Source: Prevotella sp. UBA3208
GTDB taxonomy: Bacteria > Bacteroidota > Bacteroidia > Bacteroidales > Bacteroidaceae
Length of the DNA stretch: 8,177 nucleotides
Direction of reading: 5' to 3'
Assembly (NCBI GenBank): GCA_002363695.1
Contig: DEWO01000046.1
Location: 1-8,177 of the forward strand
This document shows, piece by piece, positions 7,068 to 8,177 of this stretch. The translations under genes and the position numbers were made by a program. The first letter of the stretch is position 1; each line of letters starts with the position of its first letter. Under the pieces are notes generated by a model, which was not told the DNA's origin, did no database searches, and saw only the letters and a program-made list of their open reading frames with translations.

Positions 7068-7121
7068 GTAGTTTTTTTGCTAGTTTTTACTAGGTTGGAC
7101 TAGTTTTTACTAGTTAAACTA
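7068..7121. repeat. Tandem palindromic CTAGTTTTTACTAG repeats in the convergent spacer
   Basis: Two identical 14-mers, CTAGTTTTTACTAG, lie at 7080-7093 and 7100-7113, exactly 20 bp apart. Each is a perfect inverted repeat (CTAGT, TTTT loop, ACTAG); the second extends to 6-bp arms ACTAGT/ACTAGT at 7099-7114. A degenerate third copy, GTAG plus seven T, starts at 7068. CTAG therefore recurs at 7080, 7090, 7100 and 7110. TAGTTAAACTA at 7111-7121 is a further palindrome that includes the stop codon of the DUF721 gene. As transcription signals the stems are weak (two G-C pairs in each 5-bp arm) and lack a following U tract, so a bidirectional terminator is possible but not well supported. A protein-binding site or a genomic repeat element is equally possible. 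Confidence 0.7.
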
Positions 7122-7409
7122 TCCAAAGCGCACATCGGTTATCACCTGTTCACCCACATGGTCGTTCAGGCGCTTTACCAGTTCGCTGCGCTGCATACTC
7201 AGGTCGGCACGCAAGGCGGGATTCGACAGTCGTACATACAGCGTCTGATTGTAGATATAGGTGTTTAGCGTGTAACCGGCTATCACAGGACCGACCACCT
7301 CTGGCCACGCCTCTACCAGCCGTTTCTGCTGTAGCGGTGTCTCCAGCCCTTGCTCGCGTAGCACTTGCAGAACCAGGTTCTTCACTTGTTGCACATCACG
7401 TCTGAACAT
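7119..7409 (-). CDS. DUF721 domain protein, DciA-like
   Basis: The 96-residue protein consists almost only of a DUF721 domain: a N-terminal helical part (VKNLVLQVLREQGLETPLQQKRLVEAWPEVVG, with the characteristic Trp-Pro) followed by a KH-like part with IYNQTLYVRLSNPALRADLSMQRSELVKRLN. DUF721 includes DciA, the helicase operator thought to load DnaB in bacteria lacking DnaC/DnaI; this protein has the domain but not the C-terminal extension of longer DciA proteins, so a role at the replicative helicase is an inference. It starts 11 nt after the recF stop, and recF-DUF721 adjacency is seen in other phyla too (for example actinobacteria), which supports a replication-linked role. In-frame upstream sequence reaches a stop without another ATG. 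The leader contains GAG directly before the ATG but no good Shine-Dalgarno. Its stop codon lies in a palindrome at the end of the spacer repeat. Confidence 0.85.
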   Translation of the reverse strand: MFRRDVQQVKNLVLQVLREQGLETPLQQKRLVEAWPEVVGPVIAGYTLNTYIYNQTLYVRLSNPALRADLSMQRSELVKRLNDHVGEQVITDVRFG

Positions 7410-7420
7410 CTCTATAACAT

Positions 7421-8177
7421 TTACGATTTACAATTGATTTCACCCGAGTCCACGTGGAAAATCTTATAGTCCAGGACCGAGGTGCTCAGTATCTGGTCCA
7501 GATGGTCACGATTGGTATCGGTAATGAAAATCTGTCCGAAATTGTCTCCTGACACCAGACGCACAATCTGCTCCACACGGTTGGCATCCAGTTTGTCAAA
7601 GATGTCGTCCAGCAAGAGCAAGGGCGTCGTCTGAGAGGCCGTCCGCTTCAGGAACTCAAACTGAGCCAGTTTCAGGGCAATGACGTACGTCTTGTTCTGC
7701 CCCTGAGAGCCCTCACGCTTCATCTGGTAGCCGTCCAGCGAGAACTCCAGGTCGTCACGATGCACACCGTGTAGCGAGTAGCCGACAGCGTAGTCTTTGT
7801 AACGGTCGCGCTGGATGATGTCCAACAGCGGACCTCGCTGACAATGGGACACATAGCGTAGTCCCACCTGCTCGCGATGTTGCGAAATCTGCTCGTAATA
7901 GTGTTGGAATACGGGCGTCAGCTCTTCCACAAATGTCTTGCGACGCTCGTACAACTGTTCGCCCTCCTCAGCCATCTGCTCCTCCCAAATCTGCATCAGT
8001 GCCGGGTCATAGGACTGGGCTGTAGGGGAATCGGCCTGACCGTCCATCTTCAGCAGGGTATTACGCTGGGCCAGCGCATTGTTGTAGCGCACCAAGTGGT
8101 CTATGTATGACCGGTCGTACTGCGAGATGACAACATCCATCAGCCGCCTGCGCTCTTCGCTGCCTCCCTCAATGAGC
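7421..8177 (-). CDS. recF: DNA replication and repair protein RecF (5' partial)
   Basis: The frame remains open to the right edge; residues upstream of the ATG at 8140 read LIEGGSEERRRL, a conserved RecF motif, so that ATG is internal and the true start lies beyond the window. About 251 of the usual roughly 365 residues are visible, and the N-terminal Walker A motif is outside. RecF is an SMC/ABC-like ATPase that with RecO and RecR loads RecA at single-strand gaps. Visible marks are DRSYIDHLVRYNNALAQRN, the ABC signature GSQGQNK (7691-7711), and the Walker B/D-loop region LLLLDDIFDKLDANR (about 7580-7625), followed by QIFITDTN. No frameshift or missing motif is seen in the visible part. It is followed by the DUF721 gene 11 nt away, probably in the same transcript. 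Confidence 0.96.
   Translation of the reverse strand, partial: LIEGGSEERRRLMDVVISQYDRSYIDHLVRYNNALAQRNTLLKMDGQADSPTAQSYDPALMQIWEEQMAEEGEQLYERRKTFVEELTPVFQHYYEQISQHREQVGLRYVSHCQRGPLLDIIQRDRYKDYAVGYSLHGVHRDDLEFSLDGYQMKREGSQGQNKTYVIALKLAQFEFLKRTASQTTPLLLLDDIFDKLDANRVEQIVRLVSGDNFGQIFITDTNRDHLDQILSTSVLDYKIFHVDSGEINCKS

Noticed and set aside
7080..7113. The 14-bp repeats as a small CRISPR array
   Set aside because: Only two full copies, a 6-bp spacer and no cas genes; the unit is a short palindrome unlike a CRISPR repeat with unique 30-40 bp spacers.
8138..8140. ATG at 8140 as the start of recF
   Set aside because: Codons upstream encode a conserved RecF motif (GGSEERRRL), so the reading frame runs past the window edge.

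Overview
The window looks like ordinary core-genome DNA of a member of the Bacteroidales, most likely a Prevotella-type organism with moderate GC content. The signs are the families and their order (DUF6048, ApbE, Crp/Fnr, Dcp-like M3 peptidase, dCMP deaminase, S41 peptidase, 5-formyl-THF cyclo-ligase, DUF721, RecF), a TAnnTTTG-type -7 promoter element in front of the M3 gene, and weak or absent Shine-Dalgarno sequences at several starts. The taxon is an inference from gene content; there is no rRNA gene to confirm it.

Layout: on the + strand come the 3' part of a DUF6048 envelope protein (1-543), a membrane-anchored ApbE flavin transferase (568-1590) and a Crp/Fnr-family regulator (1597-2259). 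These are tightly spaced and look co-transcribed from a promoter left of the window. An 83-bp gap carries a recognisable Bacteroidetes promoter. A second + strand operon follows: M3 oligopeptidase (2343-4445), dCMP deaminase (4451-4870), C-terminal processing protease (4874-6526) and 5-formyltetrahydrofolate cyclo-ligase (6526-7047), with gaps of 5 nt, 3 nt and a 1-nt overlap. On the - strand, reading toward them, are recF (8177-7421, 5' end outside the window) and a small DUF721/DciA-like gene (7409-7119). The two operons converge on a 71-bp spacer with an unusual array of short palindromic repeats.

Functionally, the first block is about the cell envelope and redox metabolism (FMN attachment to membrane flavoproteins, plus a sensor-type regulator). 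The second block mixes proteolysis (cytoplasmic peptide breakdown and periplasmic tail-specific processing) with nucleotide and folate metabolism: dCMP deaminase makes dUMP for thymidylate synthesis, and the cyclo-ligase recovers folate from 5-formyl-THF. The - strand pair belongs to DNA replication and repair. No gap exceeds 300 bases, and I see no tRNA, rRNA, insertion sequence, CRISPR array or prophage gene.

I did not find a convincing undescribed multi-gene system. The best non-gene signal is the spacer at 7054-7121, where CTAG occurs exactly every 10 bp four times inside two perfect hairpin-like repeats. A weaker one is a pair of purine-rich, Lys-coding tracts inside the M3 gene.
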